Notes: generated by a model not told the origin, from the letters alone. Counted from the first letter of the stretch, positions 7,136 to 14,303 are shown. The stretch is DNA of 24,335 nt from DASRDE01 sp035652755 (GCA_035652755.1 DASRDE010000303.1:1-24335), one strand, 5' to 3'. Translations and numbers: made by a program.

Positions 7136-7891
7136 TTACATGAGCACGCCGCCGTCGACTACCAGGGTTTGGCCCGTGATATAGCCTGCGGCTTGCGAAC
7201 AGAGAAAAGTGACTACTCCGCTGACGTCTTCCGGTGTACCGGGGCGCCCGAGCGCCGTTTGGCGCAGCATATACTCGCGCATTTCGTCGGTCATTTTTTG
7301 CGTCATCGCCGTTTCAATCAGGCCCGGCGCGACGGCGTTGACTCTTATGTTCCTCGACCCTAATTCCTTCGCTAGGGACTTGGCCAAGCCGAGCAGCCCT
7401 GCCTTGGATGCCGCGTACGCCGACTGGCCGGGATTCCCCGTCAGGCCGACGATGCTCGAGACCAGGACGATCGAACCGCGGCGCTGCTTCATCATCGGCT
7501 TTGCGACCGCGCCGCAGAGATAGAATGCGGACTTTAAATTGACCGAAAGCATCCGATCGATGACGTCCTCGCGCAGGCGCAGCAAGAGCGCGTCGGCCGA
7601 TTGGCCCGCGTTTGCGATCGCCGCATCGATGCGGCCGAACGCTTCCAGCGTTTGCGCGACGAAACCGTCGACCGCCGATTGATCCGCGACGTCGCCGGTG
7701 AGCACCAGGGTGCGTGCTCCTTCGCGCGCACTCGCGCAGGCCGCCGCCGTTTCATCCAGCGCAGCGCGATCGCGCCCCGCGAGCGCAACGTCCGCGCCGT
7801 GCCGTGCCAAATCCACCGCGATCGCACGCCCGATCCCGCGGCTCGCGCCCGTGACGAGCGCCGCTTGGCCTTGCAACATCGTCTCAGGCAT
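7136..7891 (-). CDS. fabG: 3-oxoacyl-[acyl-carrier-protein] reductase FabG
   Basis: A 251-residue short-chain dehydrogenase. The NADPH motif TGASRGIG is at 14-21, NAG at 94-96, and the catalytic tetrad is N118, S146, Y159 and K163 (SAYAASK). The C-terminus TGQTLVVDGGVLM is highly typical of FabG. It reduces beta-ketoacyl-ACP in each cycle of fatty-acid elongation. The SDR family is large, but its position between fabD and acpP makes FabG nearly certain. It overlaps the end of fabD by eight bases. A second Met at residue 5 is a possible alternative start. Confidence 0.97.
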   Translation of the reverse strand: MPETMLQGQAALVTGASRGIGRAIAVDLARHGADVALAGRDRAALDETAAACASAREGARTLVLTGDVADQSAVDGFVAQTLEAFGRIDAAIANAGQSADALLLRLREDVIDRMLSVNLKSAFYLCGAVAKPMMKQRRGSIVLVSSIVGLTGNPGQSAYAASKAGLLGLAKSLAKELGSRNIRVNAVAPGLIETAMTQKMTDEMREYMLRQTALGRPGTPEDVSGVVTFLCSQAAGYITGQTLVVDGGVLM

Positions 7892-8825
7892 GAACTCGAA
7901 GCTTCTCGATGCCCGATGCGTCGCTCACGTTGAGCACGGATTGCGCGCCCAGGCGTTTCATCAGCGGACCGAGTACGGCCGATGCGCCGAACTCCACGAC
8001 CAGATCGGGTTCGTATGAAAGCAAACGCTGCGCGCAGTCGTGCCAGCGGACTTCTTCGGTAATGGAGCGCACGAGGTTGCGCTTGATCGAGGCGACGTCG
8101 CGATAGGGCTGCGCGTCGACGTTCGAAACGACGTCGAATCGCGGCATCGCAAAATCGGCTGCTTCCACGGCGGCGGCGAAGCGTTCGACCGCGGGCTGCA
8201 TGAGTTCGCTGTGCCACGCACCCGAAACGTTCAAGGGCACGACGCGCTTGGCGCCGGCTTCCAATAAGGCTTCGCCGGCGGCTTGCACCGCGGAGAGATC
8301 GCCGCTGATGACGATCTGCGACGGTGAGTTAAAATTCGCGAGCTGCACGCGGCCGCCGTTTTGTTCGCGCACGCGCGCGACGATCTCGCGGATGCGTTCG
8401 GCCTCCATTCCCAACACCGCGGACATACCGCCCGGCGCGAGTTCTGCCGCAGCCTGCATCGCTTTGCCGCGCTCGTCGACGATCCGCACGGCCGATTCGA
8501 GCGGCAGCGCGCCTGCGATCGTCAGGCTGCAGATTTCGCCGAAGGAATGGCCGGCGCTCACGACCGGGTCGGGAGTCTCAGCGGCGACATACAGCGCGAC
8601 GTTGGTTGCGAAGATCGCGGGCTGACTGTACTGCGTCTCGCGCAAGCGCTCTTCCGGGCCGGTGCGCTGAAGCTCCAGCAGATCGTATCCGAGAATGGCG
8701 GATGCGCGCGTAAAGACGTCGCGCGCCGCTTCAAAACGCGCGGCCGCGTCGACGCCCATGCCGACGACCTGCGATCCCTGCCCCGGAAAGATCGCGCACA
8801 GGCGCTGCACGTTCAGCTCGCCCAT
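7884..8825 (-). CDS. fabD: Malonyl-CoA:ACP transacylase FabD
   Basis: The product is 313 residues from the ATG at 8825. The N-terminal FPGQGSQ (13-19) and the nucleophile elbow GHSFGE (Ser94; usually GHSLGE) are present, as are ERG (118-120) and GAWHSELM with catalytic His205. It loads malonyl groups onto ACP. A GTG at 8846 would add seven residues and lengthen the overlap with fabH to 34 bases; a GTG at codon 6 from the chosen start is also possible. No candidate has a strong Shine-Dalgarno, and I preferred the ATG just before the first beta-strand. Coupling to fabH translation is likely because the start lies inside fabH. Confidence 0.93.
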   Translation of the reverse strand: MGELNVQRLCAIFPGQGSQVVGMGVDAAARFEAARDVFTRASAILGYDLLELQRTGPEERLRETQYSQPAIFATNVALYVAAETPDPVVSAGHSFGEICSLTIAGALPLESAVRIVDERGKAMQAAAELAPGGMSAVLGMEAERIREIVARVREQNGGRVQLANFNSPSQIVISGDLSAVQAAGEALLEAGAKRVVPLNVSGAWHSELMQPAVERFAAAVEAADFAMPRFDVVSNVDAQPYRDVASIKRNLVRSITEEVRWHDCAQRLLSYEPDLVVEFGASAVLGPLMKRLGAQSVLNVSDASGIEKLRVHA

Positions 8826-9802
8826 TTCCACGTAACGGCGCCCCACGACAGGCCGCCGCCGAATCCGACGAACACGATGATGTCGCCGTCTTTGATCTTG
8901 CCGCTTTCGACTGCTTCCGAAAGCGCAATCGGAATCGACGCCGCCGACGTATTCCCGTACTCTTGAATGTTGATCACGACTTTATCTTCGGGCATCTTCA
9001 AGTACTTGGCGGCCGAGTCGATGATGCGCTTATTGGCCTGATGCGGAATGAGCCAATCGAGATCTTTTTTCTTGAGTTTGGCTTTCTTGAGCGCCGCATC
9101 CGTCGCTTCGATCATCTTGGTGACGGCGAACTTGAAGACTTCGCGCCCTTCCATGTAGATGTACTGCTCGCCGGCTTCGTACGCGGCGGGCGTGAGCGGT
9201 ATGCGCGTGCCTCCGGCCGGAACGCGAAGAATCTCCGGGCGGCTGCCGTCGGATCCCAACGCGCTGGACAGGAACGAATCTTTTTTCGACGCTTCGAGAA
9301 TCACCGCGCCCGCACCGTCTCCGAAAAGCACGGCCGTCGCGCGATCGTTTCGATTGACGATGCGCGTGAGCGTCTCCGCGCCAACGAGCATGATGCGCTT
9401 GTAGACGCCCGACCGAATCAGCGACGCGGCGACGGTCAGGCCGTAGATGAACCCGCTGCAGGCAATCTCGATATCGAACGCCGGCTTGTCGGCGGCGCCG
9501 AGTTTAGAGGCCAGAATGCACGCGGTCGCGGGGAACGGATAGTCCGGCGTCACCGTCGCGACGATGTAGCAATCGATATCCGCCGGCGTGTACTTGGTTT
9601 TGGCCAATGCGGCTCGGGCGGCAGCAATCGCGAGATCGCTCGTCGCTTCGTCCGGAGCGCAAACGTGGCGGCGCTTCATCCCCGTTCGCGTGGTGATCCA
9701 CTCGTCGGAGGTGTCGAGCACTTTTTCGAGGTCCTCGTTTGTCAAAACTCCGCTCGGCACGTAACGGCCGACGGCGACAATCTTGGCGCCCGGTTGGCTC
9801 AA
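8813..9802 (-). CDS. fabH: 3-oxoacyl-ACP synthase III FabH
   Basis: The 329-residue thiolase-fold enzyme has the full triad: Cys115 in IEIACSGF, His254 in LIPHQANKRI and Asn284 in EYGNTSAA. The glycine-rich FVGFGGGLSWGA near the end is typical. FabH condenses acyl-CoA with malonyl-ACP to start fatty-acid synthesis. Several FabH-like enzymes act in secondary metabolism, but the rpmF-fabH-fabD-fabG-acpP order points to the primary pathway. plsX, usually between rpmF and fabH, is not here; only 15 bases separate the two genes. Confidence 0.97.
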   Translation of the reverse strand: MSQPGAKIVAVGRYVPSGVLTNEDLEKVLDTSDEWITTRTGMKRRHVCAPDEATSDLAIAAARAALAKTKYTPADIDCYIVATVTPDYPFPATACILASKLGAADKPAFDIEIACSGFIYGLTVAASLIRSGVYKRIMLVGAETLTRIVNRNDRATAVLFGDGAGAVILEASKKDSFLSSALGSDGSRPEILRVPAGGTRIPLTPAAYEAGEQYIYMEGREVFKFAVTKMIEATDAALKKAKLKKKDLDWLIPHQANKRIIDSAAKYLKMPEDKVVINIQEYGNTSAASIPIALSEAVESGKIKDGDIIVFVGFGGGLSWGAVTWKWAS

Positions 9803-9817
9803 CGAAGCGGGCCTGTC

Positions 9818-10024
9818 TTAACCGTGCGAGTGACCGGCGTGGTCGTCCTTAATCTCGACGACCTGGCGCCCCGCGTACGTTCCGCAGTTTTCACAAACGA
9901 AGTGCGGCCGCTTCGGCGAGTGGCACTGGGGACACTCGACCGTCGTCACCGGCGAGAGCTTCCAGTTTGCCGCCCTGCGGCTGCGCGTCTTGCTGCGCGG
10001 TGTCTTCCATTTTAAGTTTGCCAC
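9818..10024 (-). CDS. rpmF: 50S ribosomal protein L32 with His-rich tail
   Basis: The 68-residue basic protein starts MANLKWKTPRSKTRSRRA and carries a four-cysteine zinc ribbon (C31-x2-C34 and C44-x2-C47), as in bL32 of the Zn-binding (C+) type. The start is GTG at 10024; its G is the last base of the TAG stop of the upstream DUF177 gene, and GAGGA lies just upstream. The C-terminus ends in DDHAGHSHG, an acidic/His-rich tail that many L32 proteins lack and that could also bind metal. Confidence 0.95.
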   Translation of the reverse strand: MANLKWKTPRSKTRSRRAANWKLSPVTTVECPQCHSPKRPHFVCENCGTYAGRQVVEIKDDHAGHSHG

Positions 10025-10500
10025 TATTCGTCCTCAGTCGTTTTATCTCGGCACGTACACGCGCCGGTGTTCTTGTTTTCGCCGCACGCGGCGCAGATGC
10101 CGAGGCATTCTTCGCTGCAGAGCAGTCCGATTGGAATCGAACTGACGACCAGCTGCGTCGCCAGGTCCCGCACGTCCAACCGGTCCCCGGTCAGCACGTT
10201 GCTCGTGCCGAACGGATCGCCTTGTGCTTCCGGCCCGACGTCGAGTTGTTCGTCGACGTCGACGTGCAGCACGCGGCGCACTTCTCCCAAACAGCGATCG
10301 CATTCGCCGCGGATGCCGACGTCCACCGCGCCGAGCACCTCGAGCATGTCGCCCGCGGCATGGAGATCCAAATGGACGCGCGCCGGCTCCGGAAAGGTGA
10401 TCCCCTCGAACGGCTCGAGCCGCACTTGCTCGTCGACCACCAGGCGACTGCGACCGCCGGCGAGCAAGCCGCCGACGTCTACCTTATACGAAGAAGCCAT
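10024..10500 (-). CDS. YceD / DUF177 family protein
   Basis: I placed the start at the ATG at 10500 (158 residues); upstream in-frame codons run through the promoter at 10545-10574 and are unlikely to be translated. The protein has the DUF177 CxxC at 67-70 (ECDRC) and a second cysteine-rich region (C128, C132, C136, C139, C148, C150) around SEECLGICAACGENKNTGACTC, probably metal-binding. Genes of this family sit directly before rpmF in very many bacteria, and the plant relative is linked to 23S rRNA accumulation, so a role in large-subunit assembly is likely but unproven. No clear Shine-Dalgarno precedes the ATG; the short leader holds a GC-rich hairpin. Confidence 0.92.
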   Translation of the reverse strand: MASSYKVDVGGLLAGGRSRLVVDEQVRLEPFEGITFPEPARVHLDLHAAGDMLEVLGAVDVGIRGECDRCLGEVRRVLHVDVDEQLDVGPEAQGDPFGTSNVLTGDRLDVRDLATQLVVSSIPIGLLCSEECLGICAACGENKNTGACTCRDKTTEDE

Positions 10501-10511
10501 AACATAGAGGA

Positions 10512-10530
10512 AGGCCCCGCGGCGGAGCCC
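10512..10530 (-). other. GC-rich leader hairpin before the DUF177 gene
   Basis: On the minus strand GGCTCC, a five-base GCCGC loop and GGGGCC form a six-pair stem with one G-U pair. On the plus strand the same site has a C-A mismatch, so the fold favours the minus-strand RNA. It lies between the predicted start of transcription (about 10537) and the ATG at 10500. It may affect translation of a gene that lacks an evident Shine-Dalgarno. Confidence 0.35.
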
Positions 10531-10544
10531 CCTAGACTCGGGAC

Positions 10545-10574
10545 ATTGTAGACGCAGGGGGAGCGCCTTGTCAA
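10545..10574 (-). promoter_or_regulatory. Sigma-70-type promoter of the DUF177-rpmF-fab operon
   Basis: On the minus strand a perfect TTGACA -35 box (complement of 10569-10574) is followed after 18 bases by TACAAT (complement of 10545-10550). Transcription should start near 10537, about 37 bases before the ATG at 10500. This is the best promoter I see in the window and is the natural start for the long minus-strand run down to rimM. Confidence 0.8.
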
Positions 10575-10603
10575 ACGGCGTTCTCGGCGTGAATGGGCCT
10601 CCG

Positions 10604-11368
10604 ATGAGCGTCATCGCGTACCAGTCCGAGATCGTCTCCGCGGCCGAGCGCCACGGACTGAACCCCCGCTTGCTTGCCGCCGTCGCCGCTCAGGAAACGG
10701 GCGGCCCCGGATCCGACAGCGGCCGCAACGTCGTCGGCGACGCCGGCCACGGGCACGGCGTCTTTCAGATCGACGACCGCTACCACGCCTTCGCCCGCAC
10801 CCGCGCGGCCATGGACCCCGCGGCCAACGCCGATTATGCGGCAGGCATGCTCGTGTCGCTGCTGCGCAGGTACGGCGACGTACGGCGGGCGCTGTCGGCC
10901 TACAACGCCGGCGACCCCGACGCGACGGGCACCGTCACGACGTGGGGAGATGGACGCCGCCTGGGCTATGCCGACTCGGTCTTGCGGCATTACGCCCGCC
11001 TGCCCAGTATCGCACCGCCCGCTTTTAAAGGAACGGCACGCATGGGATTCAGTCTCGGAAATTTGGTCAAAGGCATCGTGCGCGGCGTCGAGGCCCTCGC
11101 CCTGACTGCCAACCCGATCGCGGCGGCGGGCATCGGCGCACTGACCGCTCTAGGCTCCGGACGCTCTGCGGCTCCCATGCCCACGTTCGATCCGCTGCTG
11201 GACGAGATGAGCGCCAATTTGAACGCCGGCAGCTCCACGAATACGTACTCGTACCGGCAAGTCGCAGGGCTCGACGCGAGCGGCCGCTCCACGCGCGGGC
11301 AGCAGGCCGATTTCGGCTCGCTCATCGACGGCGGCGACGGAAGCGACGACGATCCGCCCGGGCTTTAA
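10604..11368 (+). CDS. Lytic transglycosylase (SLT-like) with hydrophobic C-terminal region
   Basis: The ATG at 10604 gives 254 residues; an in-frame TTG at 10568 and GTG at 10589 lie upstream. Residues about 5-130 look like a lysozyme-fold transglycosylase: HGLNPRLLAAVAAQETGG holds the expected catalytic glutamate, followed by GHGHGVFQID, AGMLVSLLRRYGDVRRALSAYNAGD and GYADSVLRHYA. These enzymes cleave the glycan strands of peptidoglycan. No N-terminal signal peptide is visible, unusual for a cell-wall enzyme and more like phage- or secretion-associated forms. From about residue 147 a Gly/Ala-rich hydrophobic segment follows (LGNLVKGIVRGVEALALTA), then a Ser/Asp-rich tail. An ATG at 11042 with AAAGGA upstream could start a separate 108-residue product. 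The partner genes at 12606-13222 may be linked, but a lipoprotein gene lies between. Confidence 0.8.
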   Translation: MSVIAYQSEIVSAAERHGLNPRLLAAVAAQETGGPGSDSGRNVVGDAGHGHGVFQIDDRYHAFARTRAAMDPAANADYAAGMLVSLLRRYGDVRRALSAYNAGDPDATGTVTTWGDGRRLGYADSVLRHYARLPSIAPPAFKGTARMGFSLGNLVKGIVRGVEALALTANPIAAAGIGALTALGSGRSAAPMPTFDPLLDEMSANLNAGSSTNTYSYRQVAGLDASGRSTRGQQADFGSLIDGGDGSDDDPPGL

Positions 11369-11394
11369 ACCGGCGATAGTGCAAAGGACACTAG

Positions 11395-11411
11395 ACCGCA
11401 AAAACTGCGGT
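11395..11411 (+). other. Small hairpin in the 11369-11458 spacer
   Basis: ACCGCA (11395-11400) pairs with TGCGGT (11406-11411) around an AAAAC loop. There is no run of T behind it. It lies between the transglycosylase stop and the SD-hiding hairpin of the next gene and might be a weak terminator or leader element. Confidence 0.3.
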
Positions 11412-11421
11412 GACGTACTTT

Positions 11422-11456
11422 AGCTCCTACTCACCCGAGTGAACAGTGAAGGAGCT
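11422..11456 (+). promoter_or_regulatory. Hairpin that sequesters a Shine-Dalgarno sequence
   Basis: AGCTCCT (11422-11428) is perfectly complementary to AGGAGCT (11450-11456), which contains the Shine-Dalgarno AGGAG of the lipoprotein starting at 11459. A nested 4-bp stem TCAC/GTGA with loop CCGA lies inside. If formed, the structure would block ribosome binding. Temperature, a ligand, a small RNA or coupled transcription could open it; the sequence alone does not say. Confidence 0.5.
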
Positions 11457-11458
11457 CT

Positions 11459-12490
11459 ATGCGTCACTTCCTCTCACTGCGTCCGGCCTATGGTGCAGCC
11501 GCGCTGACGATCGCGCTGGCGGCGTGCGCGGGTTCCGGTTCGCAGCTCAATCCGCAATCGCCTCAATCGCGCTTTCCTTCGGCGGTTTCGCGCATGCAGT
11601 TCTCGCCGCTCACCGGCGCGCTGCTGCGCTCCGGCCCGGTCCAAGTCCAAAACCAAACGCGTACGGCCGAACCCGCTTTCAGCAGTTTCGCGAACTCAAC
11701 CGGCAAGCTCTATGTTTCCGACTATGCGGGAAACAAGATAGTCATTTATCCCGCTGCCGGCAAGAATCAAAAACCGAGCGAGACGATTACGACCGGCATT
11801 GCCGGACCGCTGGGAAATTTCGTCGACGCTAAGGGAACGCTGTACGTCGTAAACTCAAATAACAGCACGGTCACCGAGTATCCGGCCGGCGCCAGCAAAC
11901 CCAGCAAGACGTTTTCCAAGGGACTGTCCCTGCCTATCGGCGTCGTCGTCGACCCGCTGGGCACCGTCTACGTTTCCGAATTTTCGGCGAACTCAATCGT
12001 CGAATTCGACAAGGGTGCGACTTCGCCCAGCCGCACGATCTCGATCAGTCAGCCGGAGGGGCTGTGGCTTGACAACGCCGAGAATCTGTACGCGTCGTAC
12101 ATCGACCCTTCAAACAACGGCCGCGTCATGAAATTCAAGCACAAGAGCACGACCGGCAAAGATCTGGGGATTGCGGTGGGACCGTCCGGGGACGTGAAGC
12201 TGGATCCGAACGGCAATCTGCTTCTCGGCGACCAGATAAATTTCGCCATCGACGTCTTTAAACCGGGGACGACCACGCCGTTCCGCACCATCTCAACGTC
12301 GGGCAACAATCCGTACAAGTTCGCTTTTAACAGCGGGGCCACGCTGATCTACGTCGCCGCTCCCAACTCGAACACCGTTCCGGTCTTCAACTACACAAGC
12401 GGCACATTGGTGAACACGATCACCCAAGGCTTGTCCTCGGCGTACGGCGCGAGTCTGTCGCCGCCCGAGCCTTTCGGAAAGCCCTTCTAG
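11459..12490 (+). CDS. Lipoprotein with NHL/SMP-30-like beta-propeller
   Basis: The 343-residue product has a lipoprotein signal peptide with lipobox LAAC (Cys23), so it should be lipid-anchored outside the cytoplasm. The rest is a series of about 40-45 residue blades: GKLYVSDYAGNKIVIYP, GTLYVVNSNNSTVTEYPAG, GTVYVSEFSANSIVEFDKG, ENLYASYI, GNLLLGDQINFAIDVFKPG and ATLIYVAAPNSNTVPVFNY. This 'lyv.....n.i..f' pattern is that of NHL/YncE/SMP-30-type six-bladed propellers, used for binding, enzymatic or scaffold roles. I see no distinct catalytic motif. AAGGAGCT upstream is a strong Shine-Dalgarno but can be hidden in a hairpin. A 14-pair hairpin follows the gene. Confidence 0.82.
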   Translation: MRHFLSLRPAYGAAALTIALAACAGSGSQLNPQSPQSRFPSAVSRMQFSPLTGALLRSGPVQVQNQTRTAEPAFSSFANSTGKLYVSDYAGNKIVIYPAAGKNQKPSETITTGIAGPLGNFVDAKGTLYVVNSNNSTVTEYPAGASKPSKTFSKGLSLPIGVVVDPLGTVYVSEFSANSIVEFDKGATSPSRTISISQPEGLWLDNAENLYASYIDPSNNGRVMKFKHKSTTGKDLGIAVGPSGDVKLDPNGNLLLGDQINFAIDVFKPGTTTPFRTISTSGNNPYKFAFNSGATLIYVAAPNSNTVPVFNYTSGTLVNTITQGLSSAYGASLSPPEPFGKPF

Positions 12491-12503
12491 CTCCGAGTGC
12501 CCC

Positions 12504-12540
12504 GTTCGCCGGCTCGTTTCAGCGGGACGAGCCGGCGGAC
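12504..12540 (+). terminator. Terminator-like GC hairpin without U-tract
   Basis: CGCCGGCTCGT (12507-12517) is perfectly complementary to ACGAGCCGGCG (12527-12537), and three further pairs (one G-U) extend the stem to 12504 and 12540. The loop is TTCAGCGGG. No run of T follows. It probably stops transcription or protects the 3' end of the upstream lipoprotein mRNA. Confidence 0.5.
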
Positions 12541-12605
12541 GCGCGCGCCCCTTTACGGTACGCCTCTTCGGTGTGAATGAAACGCCGAACGAGGAGAAAC
12601 GAACC

Positions 12606-12977
12606 ATGAACATCGTCAATGCGCTGGTGGGCGGCGCCGAAGGCTTCTTGATGAGCGGCGGCAATGTCGGCGCAGCGCTGGAAGGGGCGGTCGGGATGCT
12701 GCCCGGGACCACGGCGGCGAATATGACCGGCGAAATCGGCAACGGCGCGCTGGGTGCGCTCGACGCGCAGAGCGAAGCGTTTCAGGTCAGCATGTACGGC
12801 GAACAGATTCGCCATCAGGAGCGCATGCAGGCGCAATCGCAGGCGTTCGACGAGATGATCGACGAGAAGTCCGAGCAGATGCGCGAAATCAACACCTTGC
12901 GCGACGTACAGATGGCACAGCGCAAAGCCGACAACGCCATCACCAAGAAGTTCATCCAGTCGATCACGGAAGAGTAA
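12606..12977 (+). CDS. Small protein with Gly/Ala-rich N-terminus and C-terminal coiled coil (family not recognised)
   Basis: The start at 12606 has GAGGAG about ten bases upstream; a GTG at 12573 lies before that site and is less likely. The 123-residue product has two parts. Residues 1-52 are Gly/Ala/Met-rich and mildly hydrophobic (NALVGGAEGFLMSGG and AALEGAVGMLPG), which could insert in or lie on a membrane. Residues 54-123 are charged, Gln/Met/Glu-rich and predicted helical or coiled-coil. No signal peptide or cysteine is present. Residues 66-120 align without gaps with residues 27-81 of the next gene's product (19 of 55 identical by my hand count). The amphipathic-head-plus-coiled-coil layout recalls secreted translocators or phage pilot proteins, but nothing here proves either. 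Confidence 0.75.
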   Translation: MNIVNALVGGAEGFLMSGGNVGAALEGAVGMLPGTTAANMTGEIGNGALGALDAQSEAFQVSMYGEQIRHQERMQAQSQAFDEMIDEKSEQMREINTLRDVQMAQRKADNAITKKFIQSITEE

Positions 12978-13222
12978 TGGCCGGCGCATCCAAAGTGCAG
13001 GCGCCGCGCGGCGGCGTCTCGCGATTTACCGATGCGGTCGACCGCGACCATGCGGCCGAAGTGCGGGACGAGATGGCCCTCGCGCGCCAAAAGAACAACT
13101 TCGACTTCGAAGCTCAAGAACGCGCCGAGCTCGAACGCGAGTACAACGTACTGCGCGACATGATGCTCGAACAAATGAAACTGGACGACGAAGTCGTCAA
13201 GAAGTACATCGCGATGATTTAG
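12977..13222 (+). CDS. Small coiled-coil protein, paralogue of the preceding gene's C-terminal half (family not recognised)
   Basis: The ATG shares one base with the upstream TAA, so the pair is almost certainly co-translated. The 81-residue product lacks the Gly-rich head. A short Arg/Ala N-terminus leads into a charged helix (residues about 22-81) with segments NFDFEAQERAELEREYN and VVKKYIAMI. It matches the C-terminal half of the upstream protein without gaps, including the shared signature N-x-L-R-D-x4-Q-x-K-x-D-x3-x-K-K-[FY]-I. A heteromeric coiled-coil complex of the two products is a natural guess. A perfect 11-bp hairpin begins eight bases after the stop. Confidence 0.75.
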   Translation: MAGASKVQAPRGGVSRFTDAVDRDHAAEVRDEMALARQKNNFDFEAQERAELEREYNVLRDMMLEQMKLDDEVVKKYIAMI

Positions 13223-13229
13223 CGCTTTT

Positions 13230-13266
13230 ACGCTTGCCGGTCTTGCGGCCATCGGCCGGCAAGCGT
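13230..13266 (+). terminator. Terminator-like hairpin after the small-protein pair
   Basis: ACGCTTGCCGG (13230-13240) pairs perfectly with CCGGCAAGCGT (13256-13266) around a 15-base loop. No T-tract follows on either strand. The rest of the spacer to 13367 shows no other clear signal except GAGGAG before the next ATG. Confidence 0.5.
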
Positions 13267-13367
13267 ATCATCGAAGTATCGGCGCTCGGCAGCCCTGCAA
13301 ATGCCTCCTCGGCCCCTGCGGTTTTCCACTACGCCGCAGCGCCCCATCGCATGTACGAGGAGTCGCC

Positions 13368-14303
13368 ATGTCTCGTTTAGGCATTCTTCCGCTTTGTGCG
13401 GTTTTTGCGCTTTCCGGGTGTTCCGCAAGTTCTCTAGCGCCGTCGAACGGCTCTCTTGCCCAAGTTGCCGCCAAGCAGCTCGGCCAAGCACCGCGTCAAA
13501 ATTGCATAGCTTCGATTCTCGAGTTCCTTTCCGATAATTCCAAGGGCGAAGTCTACGTGTACAACAACGGCAGCAGCAGCGCGTGTCTGACGATCACGCA
13601 CGTCGTGCCGTTGGGCATGGACGTGGGGAATACGGTGGCGCTCGGCCCTTCCGTGCTCTTTGTCGCCAGTGCGCTGACGCACAAGATCTACGCGTACAAG
13701 CCGCCCTACACCGCGGTTAGCCAAACCATCACTGACCCGGCGGGCCAGCCGTTCGACGTAACGCTCTGCAAAGGATATATCGCCGCACCGCACCGTCTGT
13801 CGAACACGATCTCGATCTTCTCGTACGCCGGGGCGCTGTTACGCGTGTTGAGCGCGCCGGCCGGCACGAATGAGAATTTTGCCACCTGCGACGGCTCGGC
13901 CAATCTCTACACCGACGGTACGGCGGGCGCATCCACTGTCGTCACGGAGTTCGCCGGCGGTAAAGGGGCTCCGATCGTGCTGAACGCAGTCGGCGCGGCA
14001 GTTGCCAAGCCCGGCGGTTTGGAATGGGAGAACGGCGCGCTGTGGGTCGACGATCAAACCGGGCTGGACATCAGCATCTGGCCTCCGCCGTTTACCAGCT
14101 CCAGCGCAACGATTCACCTGAGCGGCGCGGCGGATCCGATCAAGTTCGAAGTCTCCCCCAGCGACGCGGTAATCCTAAGCGCCGACGCGGGACTGGATCG
14201 AGGGATCTTCTACAACCTGGCCGGATCGCCGATCGGCGTTCTCAACCCCTTTGTCGCGGGCGGCTCGCTCGTGGGCGCAAACTTCAACAAGGACGACCCT
14301 TAG
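13368..14303 (+). CDS. Lipoprotein, divergent member of the four-cysteine propeller-like family
   Basis: The 311-residue product has a short signal peptide with lipobox LSGC (Cys18) and a clear GAGGAG ribosome site. The mature part has propeller-like strands (GEVYVYNNG, HKIYAYKPPY, NTISIFSYAG, GALWVDDQTG). It shares several landmarks with the two lipoproteins at 15785 and 16904: an early Cys pair (NCIASILEFLSDN and SSACLTITH), LCKGY, a C-D after the mid-repeat (FATCDGS), GLEWENGALWVDDQTG, LSGAADPIKFEVS and SADAGLDRGIFY. The four conserved cysteines suggest two disulfides outside the cytoplasm. Function is unknown; the fold suggests ligand binding or a surface scaffold. A canonical terminator follows. 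Confidence 0.8.
   Translation: MSRLGILPLCAVFALSGCSASSLAPSNGSLAQVAAKQLGQAPRQNCIASILEFLSDNSKGEVYVYNNGSSSACLTITHVVPLGMDVGNTVALGPSVLFVASALTHKIYAYKPPYTAVSQTITDPAGQPFDVTLCKGYIAAPHRLSNTISIFSYAGALLRVLSAPAGTNENFATCDGSANLYTDGTAGASTVVTEFAGGKGAPIVLNAVGAAVAKPGGLEWENGALWVDDQTGLDISIWPPPFTSSSATIHLSGAADPIKFEVSPSDAVILSADAGLDRGIFYNLAGSPIGVLNPFVAGGSLVGANFNKDDP

Noticed and set aside
8963..10015. Plus-strand frame of 350 codons opposite fabH and rpmF
   Set aside because: It is the complement of two certain genes and has a shadow-like Arg/Asp/His composition.
10024..10614. Longer 196-residue version of the DUF177 protein
   Set aside because: The extra N-terminus would be encoded upstream of and across the predicted promoter and has no family similarity; the ATG at 10500 fits the family.
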